This document shows, piece by piece, positions 26,885-36,266 of a stretch of 64,000 bases of DNA (positions within the stretch are counted from its first letter, which is position 1; every line of letters starts with the position of its first letter). The notes below the pieces were generated by a model, which was given only the letters and a program-made list of their open reading frames with translations, made no database searches and was not told the origin of the DNA. A program made the translations under genes and the position numbers. Source of the stretch: Leptofilum sp041987425 (GTDB lineage: Bacteria; Chloroflexota; Anaerolineae; Promineifilales; Promineifilaceae); NCBI GenBank assembly GCA_041987425.1, contig JBHIWP010000003.1, positions 1 to 64,000 on the forward strand, read 5' to 3'.

Positions 26885-27514
26885 CTACAATTTAGGCGTA
26901 AGGATGACAGTTTCCGTTTCTTCTGGCAGATTTGTTAGGGAGATTTTCAAACTGTCCTCTTCGGTTGGGTCAGTAACGCCCATTTCTTTTAAGAAGCGAT
27001 CAACTTCTTCTAGCTCTACCTTTAGGCCGGGCATTTGGTAATGCATGGGAACGACAATGTTAGGCTCCAGCATGGAAACCAGTTCCGAAGCCTGGGCGGC
27101 ATTGAGGCTTTTTCCCCCGCCGACGGGCAGCAGCAGGATATTTACCTCTTCCAACGCTTCAATTTCATTTTGAGAGGGGACTTTGTCTAAATCGCCCAGA
27201 TGCGCGACTTTAAGCCCATCGTAATCAAAAACAAAAATGATGTTGTTGTTGACGTGAGTGGCGCTCTTTGTCGTGATGCCGGTAATAAAGACATTCCCGA
27301 TCTCATATTCACCGGGACCATCGAGGTTGTGTTGCATTCCGCTAACGGCCGCCGCATAATTGTGCCCCTGCGCATCATGACTAATAGTCACCACGTCTGC
27401 CTTGAGTTTAAGATTTGGCAGACCCAGGTTGCCGTTATATGGGTCAGTGACGACAGTGGCGTGTTTGCGTTCAGTTAGTCGAAAGCAGCTTAATCCATAC
27501 CAGGTAAGTTCCAT
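26885..27514 (-). CDS. Metallo-beta-lactamase-fold hydrolase (COG2220-like)
   Basis: The 209-residue protein has the fold's ordered motifs: an initial strand LTWYGLSCFRL, TISHDAQGHN in place of the classical HxHxDH, a GPGEYEIGNVFITGI strand, HLGDLDK, and a late PMHY. The first metal site is reduced compared with active hydrolases, so catalysis is uncertain. UlaG-like and UPF0173 relatives are the closest type. It is first in an operon with the 101-residue gene. Confidence 0.8.
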   Translation of the reverse strand: MELTWYGLSCFRLTERKHATVVTDPYNGNLGLPNLKLKADVVTISHDAQGHNYAAAVSGMQHNLDGPGEYEIGNVFITGITTKSATHVNNNIIFVFDYDGLKVAHLGDLDKVPSQNEIEALEEVNILLLPVGGGKSLNAAQASELVSMLEPNIVVPMHYQMPGLKVELEEVDRFLKEMGVTDPTEEDSLKISLTNLPEETETVILTPKL

Positions 27515-27568
27515 AAAAATGTTCTCCTTGCAAAACGTAATTATACCCGATATTTGTCTAAGCGGATA

Positions 27569-28345
27569 ATGGTGCGACAGGAAAGAAGCGGGCAGTTTCG
27601 CGTTTTAGAAATGAACGGTGGGACGGTAGTCGAAGAACGGCCGTCTGCGTTTCGTTCCTTCAAATTACACCTTTCCAGCTGCCAGGCGGGCTACACGGAT
27701 GCCCAAATTGATGACTGCAACGGTCCGCGCAATGCGTATCCATGGCGGCCCGGGTCGCAATTTTCGCTGCGGGCGCGATTTTCTCATGAAGCGGAGCAGT
27801 TAGTAGGTACGGCCGGGTTTGGCTTTTGGAACGCACCGTTTGGGGATCCCAGCAAGCCCGTGCCGGCGTTGCCCCAGGCCACCTGGTTTTTCTTTGGCTC
27901 GCCGCCCAATGATCTGCCCCTGGCCCAAAGTGGCCCGGGACGCGGCTGGTTTGCCTCTACGCTTGACGCCACCACCGGGCGGGCCATAGCGCTGGTTCCC
28001 CTGGCCCCCATTGTCTTGCTTCTCAACCAGTTTGGCACGCTGCGGCGCAGGATCTGGCCCTGGGTACAAAAACAGCTGCAAATTTCCTACCAGCCTATCC
28101 ACGACAGCATGACGGCATGGCACGCCTATCAGCTGATTTGGCGCGAGACGGGCTGCGACTTTTTGATTGACGGCCGTCTCGTGCACCAGACGCCATTCAG
28201 CCCGCGCGGCCCGCTGGGGTTTGTTTGCTGGATTGATAATCAATATATGGTGGCGCGGGAAAACGGCCGTTTTCGCTGGGGCACACTTCCAGTCACTACC
28301 TCACAATTTTTGGAGGTAGAGGACCTGCAAATTGGAAAAATATGA
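27569..28345 (+). CDS. Hypothetical protein, lectin/glucanase-like fold
   Basis: ATG 27569 is chosen over TTG 27554. The 258-residue protein has tryptophan- and glycine-rich strands (GTAGFGFWNAPFGDP; TAWHAYQLIWRETGCDFLIDGRLV; GPLGFVCWIDNQYM) that read like a concanavalin-A-like jelly roll. A central hydrophobic AIALVPLAPIVLLLN segment is odd for a soluble domain. No signal peptide or catalytic acid pair is evident. Function unknown. Confidence 0.6.
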   Translation: MVRQERSGQFRVLEMNGGTVVEERPSAFRSFKLHLSSCQAGYTDAQIDDCNGPRNAYPWRPGSQFSLRARFSHEAEQLVGTAGFGFWNAPFGDPSKPVPALPQATWFFFGSPPNDLPLAQSGPGRGWFASTLDATTGRAIALVPLAPIVLLLNQFGTLRRRIWPWVQKQLQISYQPIHDSMTAWHAYQLIWRETGCDFLIDGRLVHQTPFSPRGPLGFVCWIDNQYMVARENGRFRWGTLPVTTSQFLEVEDLQIGKI

Positions 28346-28408
28346 TGAACACAAAAGAATGTGAGGCGGCGAAAAAACCACAATTTCTTTGCGTTCTGGG
28401 TGACGCGA

Positions 28409-29428
28409 TCAATCTGGGAGGGTGCGCTCTCTAGGCCAGGTGCGGCTAGCGTTCGTTTGCATCTTTTCACGGTATGCTTTTTCCAGGTCTATGCCTGCGT
28501 AGTTGGCCAGTTTAAGGGTGTAGGCCAGCAGGTCGGCCAGCTCGCCCCGCAGCCTGGGGCGATGGCGCTCCAGGGCAATTTGATGCGCTTCGGCGGTTGA
28601 ACGGCCGTCACCAACCAGCTGTTTGGTCTCCCCCCAAATTTTGACCAACTCACTGGCAACTTCGCCCATCTCTTCCGTAAGCAAAATGTAGTTGAAAAAG
28701 AGATCGGGGTCGAACCCCTTGCTGTTATCCAACTGACGGTGAAAGCTTTGGTAGTCTGGTAAACGGCCGTTTTGCAGCAGCGTCAGCGGGGTGCTTACAG
28801 GCGGGCTGCCGGGCGCTTGTTTGACTAACGATTCGTTAATTAGATCGGCCACGTGTTCCAGATCGTCTGGCTGGGACAGATAATCCAGCTCATTGACGTT
28901 GATGGTGAGAACGGCCGTATCCTGCACGTTACTCAACCAGGCTTCGTAGGCAGCGGCCAGCTTGCGAATATACTCCGGGTCCATATCGCGCTCATAGGGC
29001 CGGTCGCGCAGAGCGATCCTTCGCATAATCACATCATGATCCGCTTGCAGGTAAACGATGAGGTCTGGTTTAGGGATTTTTTCCCCGAGAGCGGCGTGCA
29101 CACGGCCGTACATTGCCAGCTCGTCGTCCTTCAAGTTGAGCCAGGCAAAAAGCTCATCCTTGGCAAAAGTGTAATCAGAGATAAGCATTCCCTGCTGCAG
29201 CGCCTTGGGAACTGCTTCATGCTGTTGATGATAGCGGCTCAGCAAAAAGAAAATCTGGGTTTGAAAGGCTAGCTGGGCCCGGTCCTTGTAAAACCCTGCG
29301 AGAAACGGATTTTCTTCAAACACCTCCAGCAAAACGCTGGCATTATCAAACTTGCCCTGCAGCAGCCGGGTCAACGTGGTTTTGCCCACGCCAATGACCC
29401 CTTCAATGGCGACGAACTTATGGTTCAT
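28409..29428 (-). CDS. Deoxynucleoside kinase / MazG-like fusion
   Basis: The 339-residue protein has an N-terminal deoxynucleoside kinase domain (about 1-205). Its P-loop is GVIGVGKTT (10-18), with YTFAKDELFAW and the LID-like IALRDRPYERDMD. A C-terminal MazG-type all-helical domain (about 225-335) carries EEMGEVASELVK and later ELADLLAYTLKLAN, the ExxE and D metal ligands. The first module would phosphorylate deoxynucleosides; the second would hydrolyse non-canonical dNTPs to monophosphates. It overlaps the upstream nucleotidyltransferase gene by 11 bp. Confidence 0.87.
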   Translation of the reverse strand: MNHKFVAIEGVIGVGKTTLTRLLQGKFDNASVLLEVFEENPFLAGFYKDRAQLAFQTQIFFLLSRYHQQHEAVPKALQQGMLISDYTFAKDELFAWLNLKDDELAMYGRVHAALGEKIPKPDLIVYLQADHDVIMRRIALRDRPYERDMDPEYIRKLAAAYEAWLSNVQDTAVLTINVNELDYLSQPDDLEHVADLINESLVKQAPGSPPVSTPLTLLQNGRLPDYQSFHRQLDNSKGFDPDLFFNYILLTEEMGEVASELVKIWGETKQLVGDGRSTAEAHQIALERHRPRLRGELADLLAYTLKLANYAGIDLEKAYREKMQTNASRTWPRERTLPD

Positions 29429-30212
29429 GTCTTATCCCCCTCCGCTCCAAATCAGCCCGCAGCAGCAGCACCTGCTCTGGCTTATCGGCGTCCATGGCAA
29501 TTTCCGCATGGGGATTGAGCATGATTTCAGTTGGTCGTTTGGTGATGCGTTCGGCCGCAGCTTCAATGTCTGCAATGCTGAGCTGGCGCAACAAAAACTT
29601 GAGCAAAAAGCGCAGGCCAATGATGCGCGCCAGCTGCCAGGCGTGTTTGCGAGCATTGGTAAGCGCCTCCCAAATTTCCTGGTTGCTGTCGGCTAAATCA
29701 GCCTGAAACAAAGACATGTCGCCTCCGGCAACCGGCGCATCCTTCAGCTTGACGTAGGTGCGATTTGAACGGGGGAAGCGGGCTTCCATGGTCGCTTTAT
29801 CTACAAAGTTGTACACAATTCCTTTGTCAAACGGTTCGCATTTGTGAACGAAATCATCGACGATAGCCGGGGTAATGGTGGGAATATCGGCTGAACAGAG
29901 CAGCACTACCTTCGTATCGGGATATAGTTCGCGCATTTTAGCCAGACCTGCCAGGGCGTTTTTCAGGAGGCTGCCGTGGTCTGGCACATGCGTAACGGGC
30001 CCCTGAAAGCTCATACCTAAATCGCTGCCTAACCCGACTACAACAATTTCTCCGATGGTTTTTGCGCCCTGAAGAGCATCCATGACGCGCTCCAGCATGG
30101 TACGGCCGTTCATGTCCAGCAGCGCCTTGCTCTTGCCTTGCGTCAGTTCGTGCATAGGTTCATCAGGCTCAGGCAAGCCCCCAGCAATAACAATGCAGTT
30201 GATGGTTGTCAC
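29418..30212 (-). CDS. MobA-like nucleotidyltransferase
   Basis: The 264-residue protein has a GT-A nucleotidyltransferase fold: CIVIAGGLPEPDEP in place of the canonical LAGG loop, GKSKALLDMNGRTMLERV (Lys for phosphate), LLCSADIPTI with the metal-binding Asp, and a helical C-terminus. The family transfers NMP to cofactors or sugars (MobA, IspD, GlmU). The substrate is not evident. It overlaps its neighbours at both ends (4 bp and 11 bp), so the three genes form one operon. Confidence 0.75.
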   Translation of the reverse strand: MTTINCIVIAGGLPEPDEPMHELTQGKSKALLDMNGRTMLERVMDALQGAKTIGEIVVVGLGSDLGMSFQGPVTHVPDHGSLLKNALAGLAKMRELYPDTKVVLLCSADIPTITPAIVDDFVHKCEPFDKGIVYNFVDKATMEARFPRSNRTYVKLKDAPVAGGDMSLFQADLADSNQEIWEALTNARKHAWQLARIIGLRFLLKFLLRQLSIADIEAAAERITKRPTEIMLNPHAEIAMDADKPEQVLLLRADLERRGIRHEP

Positions 30213-31123
30213 GCAGTTTCTATCTCCGTTAAATTATGAACCGTTGGCTTCAGGTTAAGTTGGGCAATCATTTCGTTGAGCTCGGCGTGGGTGAGCGGCC
30301 GGTTTTTGCCAGCTACGGCCGTCAGGGCCGCTTCCATCATGTTGGTGCCGAAGGAACGGCCGTCTAGCACCGGCGTGGTGGTGAGCACGTGCCTTACGCC
30401 TCGTTCCTTAAACATCTGCATATCTTTGGGGGTGGTTGTGTTGGTCACAATCACCTTGCCGCCCAGATCATCCGGCATGTGGCGCTTGATGTAGTGGCAA
30501 TCGCCGCCAATGACCGAGGCCCAATCGTACCATTTGGTGAATTTGGGCACGATTTTGTCCTGCTTCTCACCGGTAGGGTAGAGCACGCTAATGGGCAGCT
30601 TGGTAGCCGGAGCCGCCAGCAGCCGGGCCACTCGCTTAAAGGTGCTAAAGTTGCGAATAGCGATGGGGATGCCCAGGGCAAACATCAGGTCACCATAAGC
30701 AATTTCATATCCTTGGGCCACAAAAGATTTGGTCATGCCATATCGGTCGATTGCCGCCGTAAGCAGAACGCGCCCTTGCGCATAAGCAGCGCCAAGTTCA
30801 GCCACAAGCGTTTGTGCCGACTGTAATTCAAGCGTGTTTTTCAGCCCGCTGCCGTCTACCACGGGAGTTTGCTTGACGCCCTGGATTAATTTGTGGGCGG
30901 CGGAAATATTCCACGTTTTGTCATCCATCTTTACCCACAAATCAATGCCGCCCACGCCAAGGGCATCCACTTTGCCATCTAGCTCTGTAAAAAGGGCCGT
31001 GGCTCTGGCGATGTCGCCGTCGGTGCCAAGCCGCTCGACGCTGACGAGCTGACCAAGCAGCTCAATTTCCACTTTTTTGTCTCGTTCGGAACTACCGAGG
31101 CTGATGCTTACGGCACGTTTCAT
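30209..31123 (-). CDS. Quinate/shikimate 5-dehydrogenase-like protein
   Basis: ATG 31123, with AGGAG upstream, gives 304 residues; the longer frame from 31228 lacks a ribosome site. It begins MKRAVSISLGSSERDKKVEI and contains DALGVGGIDLWV, TPVVDGSGLKNTLE and a Rossmann-like GGKVIVTNTTT segment. I recall this family being annotated as quinate 5-dehydrogenase in Chloroflexota, but the classical shikimate-dehydrogenase substrate motif is not obvious. First gene of the three-gene operon. Confidence 0.6.
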   Translation of the reverse strand: MKRAVSISLGSSERDKKVEIELLGQLVSVERLGTDGDIARATALFTELDGKVDALGVGGIDLWVKMDDKTWNISAAHKLIQGVKQTPVVDGSGLKNTLELQSAQTLVAELGAAYAQGRVLLTAAIDRYGMTKSFVAQGYEIAYGDLMFALGIPIAIRNFSTFKRVARLLAAPATKLPISVLYPTGEKQDKIVPKFTKWYDWASVIGGDCHYIKRHMPDDLGGKVIVTNTTTPKDMQMFKERGVRHVLTTTPVLDGRSFGTNMMEAALTAVAGKNRPLTHAELNEMIAQLNLKPTVHNLTEIETA

Positions 31124-31343
31124 CTTCTCTCCTGTGAAAATAATTAAACGTGGACGCGGAAAGCGCAGAGAAAAATCTGTGTTAATCTGCGCAATCTGCG
31201 GATTTTCCTTCATGGTGGTGTGCCCCACTCATGCAGAACCTCTCACAACAATACGTCGCCGATGTGCCTGACTTACCTCATCAGGAAGACCACTGTAATC
31301 TGCGTCCTATTGGTTTTCTTCATCTCGCTGGAATTTTACCGGA

Positions 31344-32930
31344 TTATTGGCTGGTGGAAAATGGCAGGTAGAGCTTAAGGGGGAATTGTTGCAGGATTGG
31401 GGCGAGGGCGTCGATACGGCCGTAGCCATACACATGGTTGGGCACATCCGTTGGTCCATCGCCGCCGCAGCCCTGAGAAGTAGTGAGGGGAACGGCCGTG
31501 CTTTGCAAAATCGTCTCAATCTCATCCACATTCCCTGCCAAACTGGGATTGGCCGAAATGAGCAGAGCAACCAGCCCCGCTACGTGTGGTCCGGCCATGC
31601 TGGTGCCGGAATTAGACGCGTACGCACCGTTGCGCACGGTGGAGCGAATGCCCAGACCAGGGGCCGCAATATCTGGCTTCAAACCCCCGTCGAAGGTGGA
31701 TGGCCCACGACTGCTGAACCCGGCAATGTTGTCGCTGCTGTCCGTGGCGCCCACGGTGAACGAGGCCGGGTAAGTGGAGGCTGGATTTTGTACCGTGTTA
31801 CAGGCTGGGCCTGAATTGCCCGCTGAATGAACCGTGACGATGCCTGCGGCGCGCACGTTGTTGACCACTGCTTCCAGCGTGGCTGGGGCGCAGCCTTCGC
31901 TGGGTGGGCAGCCCCACGAGTTGTTGATGACGTGTGGGGCTTTGCTGGGATCGCCATCGGTCATGGGGTCGCCGCCCAGGGGGTAGGGGGCGACGAACCA
32001 TTCGTAGCAATCTGTGTAGGTGGCGGGCGTGCCGTCGCCGTTGTCCATATTGCGGCAGCCGATCCACTGCGCCCCGGGGGCCACGCCGACGGCATTGGTC
32101 GCGGCATGGGGCCAGCCTTCGGCCGTTGGGGCCAAATTGTTGCCCACCATCGTGCCCATGGTGTGGGTGCCGTGGCTGCTGCCAAAATCGTCACATGGTT
32201 CCGGTGAATTGCCGGGGCAGGTTGCGTTATCCGCTGCAATGGCATCATGCCAGTTGTAGTTGTGGTCGGCGCTAATGCCGTTCCAGCCGCGATACTGGTT
32301 GATGAGTGCAGGGTGATCCCAATCGTAGCCGGTATCTTGCCCGCCAATGACCACGCCCTGCCCGGTAAACCCGGCGCTCCAGGCCAGGTCGGCCCGAATG
32401 AGGCTGATGTTCCACGCCACAGCGCTGCCAGCGCCCACGGCCGTTCTGCCAAAGTCGCTCTCAGGCAGAGGCGGCAAAACGTCCAGGGCTATCTGCGGAT
32501 TGGCATGTAGGGCGGCTACGTCATCGCGCTGGGCAACGGCGGCAATGGTGTTCAGATCTGCGCGCACCCAGACCATGTTGATGATCCAGAACGGCCGTAC
32601 TGCCTGCACTCCCATGGCCTCTAGCTGAGCCAAAAGCGGCGCCTGCGTTTGTTGGGCAACGGCCGTTAGCCGCTCATACACAAATCTGCCTTTTGCCGTC
32701 TTATCGGTAAATTCCGCTGCGGCAGACAGATCCGCCTGCACCGCCATTTGCACCAAAAATTCCGTTTGCGGCCCACTTGCTTCAGCAGGTTTTGCCTGAA
32801 CGGCTTCCAGCAAAAACGGATCGACCTTGCGTTGCCACTCTGGCTCCGCCCCCGCCATTTGCACCAAAAACAGCAGCAAAAACGCCACCCCAAGCATCTT
32901 CACAAACCGAACAGCCCTACCATTAATCAT
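31344..32930 (-). CDS. Secreted subtilisin-like serine protease (S8)
   Basis: The triad is in order: Asp in GGQDTGYDWDHP, His in SSHGTHTMGTMVG, Ser in SGTSMAGPHVAG. An N-terminal prodomain (FVYERLTAVAQQTQAPLLAQ) and a signal peptide (LGVAFLLLFLVQMAGA) precede the catalytic domain. The start is uncertain: ATG 32951 lies inside an intergenic word repeat, ATG 32930 gives a normal basic n-region, and ATG 32897 is also possible. None has a strong ribosome site. It is likely an exported endopeptidase. It ends soon after the catalytic domain with LKLYLPF, like a truncated beta tail. Confidence 0.88.
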   Translation of the reverse strand: MINGRAVRFVKMLGVAFLLLFLVQMAGAEPEWQRKVDPFLLEAVQAKPAEASGPQTEFLVQMAVQADLSAAAEFTDKTAKGRFVYERLTAVAQQTQAPLLAQLEAMGVQAVRPFWIINMVWVRADLNTIAAVAQRDDVAALHANPQIALDVLPPLPESDFGRTAVGAGSAVAWNISLIRADLAWSAGFTGQGVVIGGQDTGYDWDHPALINQYRGWNGISADHNYNWHDAIAADNATCPGNSPEPCDDFGSSHGTHTMGTMVGNNLAPTAEGWPHAATNAVGVAPGAQWIGCRNMDNGDGTPATYTDCYEWFVAPYPLGGDPMTDGDPSKAPHVINNSWGCPPSEGCAPATLEAVVNNVRAAGIVTVHSAGNSGPACNTVQNPASTYPASFTVGATDSSDNIAGFSSRGPSTFDGGLKPDIAAPGLGIRSTVRNGAYASNSGTSMAGPHVAGLVALLISANPSLAGNVDEIETILQSTAVPLTTSQGCGGDGPTDVPNHVYGYGRIDALAPILQQFPLKLYLPFSTSQ

Positions 32931-32961
32931 TAACAATTTACAATTCACCATTCACAATTAA

Positions 32962-33813
32962 TCACGTTCCCCAGTCCCGCAAATATCGAAAGTCATGCGT
33001 GATGGAGCGGTCGCTGATTTTGGGGATGATTGGCATGGTGCGTTTGTATTGGGAGCGCTGCACCATTTTTAATACCTGGTCGACGAACGGCCGTTCAAAC
33101 CCTGCCGCCACCGCCTCATCCTGTGAATAGCGCTCATCCAGCATCAGATAAAGTAATTGATCCACTTTTTCATAAGTAAAGCCAAAATCGGATTCATCCG
33201 TCTGGCCCGGAACAAGGTCGGCTGAAGGCGCTTTGTCGATAATTACATCCGGTACGCCCAGAGCGCGAGAAAGCTGCCGCACCTGCGTCTTGTACAGATC
33301 GCCAATCGGGTTGATGGCCGATGCCAGATCGCCGTAGATCGTGCCGTAGCCCAGCATCAGCTCCGTTTTGTTGCTGGTGCCAATGACCAGCGCGTTCTCG
33401 GCCAGTGAGCGATCAAAAATAATGGTCATGCGGGCGCGGGCCATCACGTTGCCCTTGCGGTGGGCGTTCATGTCTGGCGAGGCATCGGCCAGGGCTTCTA
33501 CCATGCCGGTGATATCCACCGTTTCGCTGCGAATGCCCAGGGCCTCGATCACCAGATCGGCGTGGGCCAGGCTTTCTGCGGAGGAAACTTGGTGGGGCAG
33601 GCGCAGCGCCAAAACGTTTTCTGGCCCCAGCGCTTTAGCCACCAGATAACAAGACAGCGCGGAATCAATCCCGCCAGACAGCCCCAGAACTGCCTTGTGG
33701 AAGCCTGCGTTGGTGATTTCGTTTTCCAGGAATTTAACCAGCACCAGTTCGGCAACTTTGGTGTCTATATGAAGATTTTTTTTGAACTTAGCGGAAACGG
33801 CCGTTGTTGTCAT
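32962..33813 (-). CDS. nadE: NH3-dependent NAD synthetase
   Basis: The 283-residue protein has the ATP-pyrophosphatase P-loop LGLSGGIDSALSCYLV (44-59), GTSNKTELMLGYGTIYGD, and PSADLVPGQTDESDFG. It converts deamido-NAD, ATP and ammonia to NAD. No glutaminase domain is present, so free ammonia is the nitrogen source. It follows the SppA gene after a 9-bp gap and is probably co-transcribed. Confidence 0.93.
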   Translation of the reverse strand: MTTTAVSAKFKKNLHIDTKVAELVLVKFLENEITNAGFHKAVLGLSGGIDSALSCYLVAKALGPENVLALRLPHQVSSAESLAHADLVIEALGIRSETVDITGMVEALADASPDMNAHRKGNVMARARMTIIFDRSLAENALVIGTSNKTELMLGYGTIYGDLASAINPIGDLYKTQVRQLSRALGVPDVIIDKAPSADLVPGQTDESDFGFTYEKVDQLLYLMLDERYSQDEAVAAGFERPFVDQVLKMVQRSQYKRTMPIIPKISDRSITHDFRYLRDWGT

Positions 33814-33822
33814 AGTTATTTT

Positions 33823-35664
33823 CTACACCTTGATGAAATAGGGTGAGAGGTAAAGGGGTTTGTTGTTGAGCGCCTGTAGTCGCTCTGGAGACAGGAATTT
33901 AGCCACTGACTCTGCAATTTCAAAAGGCTGGGGCGTGAGGTGGCGGGTCGATTTGGCAAAGAGGTTTACGACTGGAATATCGTGGGTGGCCGGATCTGGC
34001 AGGTTAGCCAGTTCGGCCATTTTATGGACTGCATCAGTGAAGTCGCCATGGCTATCTACCAGGCGGTGCTGCAAAGCCTGCCGCCCTGTCCAGACGCGCC
34101 CCAGGCAGATTTCATCCAGCTCATCGAAAGGCAAATCGCGTCCCTCAGCCACCACGCCCTTGAACTGGTTGTAAGAATGGACAATAAGATCTTGCCATGT
34201 TTCTCGTTCTTCTGGGGTAAGCGGCCGTGTATCGTTGTAAAAAGTGGCGCCGTGGCCGCGATCTAAGCTAATGCGGTTGATGCCTATTTTGTCGTAAAGG
34301 CCCTTTGTGTGTAGTCGGAACCCCACCACGCCAATGGAACCGGTGATCGTAAGCGATTGGCTCATAATGTGTCCGGCATAGGCGCTGACATAGTAGCCGC
34401 CCGAGGTTGCTGAACTGCCCATGTAGGCTAACACGGGCTTTTTCTGGCTTAGCCGCTGAATCTCGCGCCCAATCAGATCAGAGGCCAGGGCAGAGCCCCC
34501 GGGCGAATCGACGTGCAGAATAAGCCCGGCCATTTCTTCCAGCTTTTCTGCCTGTCGCAGCAGATAAGCCACCGTTTGTTCTCCGGCAAGCTGTCCGCCA
34601 ATGATGGGAATTGGCAGCTCCACAGGCGGGCTTTGGCTGCTGCCCATATTGATGGCCCCTTCTATACTAATTACCCCAATGAATTGACGACTGCGGCGCC
34701 GCATTTTTTCCGTCAGGCGGGCTTCTGCTTTAGGCCAATCGATCAAGGTTGCCTGCGGCCGTTCTGCTGCTGGTTCACTTTCTACTTGTTGTTCTGGTGA
34801 TTCCAGCTCAGGTGGCTTATCTGGCTCTTCTTCATCGGGCAATTCGGCCAAAAGGTAGGCCAGTTCATCCTGATACACCAGATCGTCAATGAGCCCGGCG
34901 GCCAGGGCATCTTCGGCTGAGAAGGGAGCCTGATTCATTAACTCTTGCAGCGCGGCCTGGGAAAGATTACGGCCGTCTGCCATGGCCGCTGTAATTTGGT
35001 CGTAGAGATCATCTAGCAGCCAATCGAGCTGTTCTTTTTCTTCGGGGGTGATGGTATTGTTGATTAACGCGTTTGCGGCCGTTTTATACGGCGAAATTTG
35101 CACGCCATCGACGCCAACCCCCAGTTTTTCCAGGGCCGTTTTCAAGTAGGCCACTTCGGAGTGCAGACCGTAGGCATCAAACTGGGCGGAGGGGGGAACG
35201 ACGATGCGGTCTGCGACGGTAGCAAGATAATAATGACGTAAATCCAGGTGCGGTGTGTAAACAACGACGCTTTTACCCGCCGCCTTGACCCTTTCCAGGG
35301 AGCGCCGGATGTTTTGCATGGTGGCGGCGCTGGCATTTAATCCGTTACAAACGAGCAGCAAACCGCGCACGTTGTCGGCGTCGATGACGCGGGTGAGGCG
35401 GAAGTTAAGCTCTTCCAGGCTGAGCGGCGGGTCCGGCAAGGGCAGCTGCCGCTCAATGAAGCTGCGCGGTGGTTCTGATCGTTCTGGCATGCTGCCACCG
35501 AGGCTCAGCACCACAAAATCCATTTCGGCACGTCTCAGACGGCGCAGGCCATTGCGTAGGGAAACGGCCGTTTGCCGCCAGCCGTTGCCCAAATCCTGCC
35601 AGAGCTGTTTAAGCTCGGCGCTCAGATCTGCAAAAAAATCACTATTGTTATCCGAATTGCTCAT
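33823..35664 (-). CDS. sppA: Signal peptide peptidase SppA (protease IV type)
   Basis: The 613-residue length and tandem S49 domains match the long protease-IV form. The first domain carries the general-base Lys region (VQISPYKTAANAL). The second carries the Ser nucleophile in YMGSSATSGGYYVSAY and ends ITGSIGVVG, after LHVDSPGGSALASDL. An acidic linker at about 285-315 separates the halves. No obvious N-terminal membrane anchor is seen, unlike E. coli SppA. It degrades cleaved signal peptides. Confidence 0.88.
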   Translation of the reverse strand: MSNSDNNSDFFADLSAELKQLWQDLGNGWRQTAVSLRNGLRRLRRAEMDFVVLSLGGSMPERSEPPRSFIERQLPLPDPPLSLEELNFRLTRVIDADNVRGLLLVCNGLNASAATMQNIRRSLERVKAAGKSVVVYTPHLDLRHYYLATVADRIVVPPSAQFDAYGLHSEVAYLKTALEKLGVGVDGVQISPYKTAANALINNTITPEEKEQLDWLLDDLYDQITAAMADGRNLSQAALQELMNQAPFSAEDALAAGLIDDLVYQDELAYLLAELPDEEEPDKPPELESPEQQVESEPAAERPQATLIDWPKAEARLTEKMRRRSRQFIGVISIEGAINMGSSQSPPVELPIPIIGGQLAGEQTVAYLLRQAEKLEEMAGLILHVDSPGGSALASDLIGREIQRLSQKKPVLAYMGSSATSGGYYVSAYAGHIMSQSLTITGSIGVVGFRLHTKGLYDKIGINRISLDRGHGATFYNDTRPLTPEERETWQDLIVHSYNQFKGVVAEGRDLPFDELDEICLGRVWTGRQALQHRLVDSHGDFTDAVHKMAELANLPDPATHDIPVVNLFAKSTRHLTPQPFEIAESVAKFLSPERLQALNNKPLYLSPYFIKV

Positions 35665-35730
35665 GAACTGCCTCGTCTATTGATTGCAGGGCAAATGATA
35701 ACGGATAAGCGATAACGTTACAATTTTATA

Positions 35731-35759
35731 TTGACGCGAAAAATTTGGCGTGTTATACT
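35731..35759 (+). promoter_or_regulatory. tRNA-cluster promoter
   Basis: TTGACG (35731-35736) and TATACT (35754-35759) are separated by 17 bp, 34 bp before the first tRNA. Confidence 0.75.
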
Positions 35760-35793
35760 CCGCGACCGGGTTGCAAAACCCCCTCCACAGCCT

Positions 35794-35880
35794 GGAGGGA
35801 TGGCAGAGTGGACGATTGCGACGGTCTTGAAAACCGTAGTAGGCAACAGCCTACCGAGGGTTCGAATCCCTCTCCCTCCG
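35794..35880 (+). tRNA. tRNA-Ser (TGA)
   Basis: Acceptor GGAGGGA pairs with TCCCTCC, followed by discriminator G. The anticodon loop is CTTGAAA, giving TGA. A long variable arm (GTAGGCAACAGCCTAC) is typical of serine tRNAs, and the T arm GGGTTCGAATCCC is intact. It reads UCA codons and is not a selenocysteine tRNA. No CCA is encoded. Confidence 0.95.
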
Positions 35881-35933
35881 CCTAACTGTTACCAACAGAA
35901 TGTAGATTTTTTTGGCAGCCAAGCTGGCTATTC

Positions 35934-36022
35934 GGGGAGGTGCCAGAGTGGTCGATTGGGGCCGCCTGCTAAGCGGTTAACGGTGTAAAAGCCGTTCAAG
36001 GGTTCGAATCCCTTCCTCCCCG
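35934..36022 (+). tRNA. tRNA-Ser (GCT)
   Basis: Acceptor GGGGAGG pairs with CCTCCCC, discriminator G. The anticodon loop CTGCTAA gives GCT. The variable arm AACGGTGTAAAAGCCGTT is long. The T arm reads GGGTTCGAATCCC. Confidence 0.95.
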
Positions 36023-36099
36023 CCTTACTCCGTAATCAGTTGGTCAGTGATCGCTAAGCAGTTGCTGGCCCGCTGACGGAAACAGTAAAATAGTAATAT

Positions 36100-36173
36100 G
36101 CGCCCTTAGCTCAGTGGATTAGAGCGTCTGGCTACGAACCAGAAGGTCGGGAGTTCGAGTCTCTCAGGGCGTA
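36100..36173 (+). tRNA. tRNA-Arg (ACG)
   Basis: Acceptor GCGCCCT pairs with AGGGCGT (one G-U), discriminator A. The anticodon stem TCTGG/CCAGA holds loop CTACGAA, giving ACG; A34 is expected to be deaminated to inosine by TadA. Length 74. Confidence 0.95.
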
Positions 36174-36180
36174 CAGTCGT

Positions 36181-36216
36181 AAGCTCCATACCAAACGGTA
36201 TGGAGCTTTGCTTTTT
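36181..36216 (+). terminator. Rho-independent terminator of the tRNA cluster
   Basis: A perfect 12-bp stem (AAGCTCCATACC, 36181-36192, with its complement at 36197-36208) and an AAAC loop are followed by TGCTTTTT. Confidence 0.85.
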
Positions 36217-36266
36217 AGGGATATTTGCTCTGATCGGCAAAAAGAGCTTCTAGGTCATTGCCTCAA

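Noticed and set aside
35794..35880. Possible selenocysteine tRNA because of the long variable arm
   Set aside because: Anticodon is TGA (reads UCA) and the acceptor stem is a normal 7 bp; it is tRNA-Ser.
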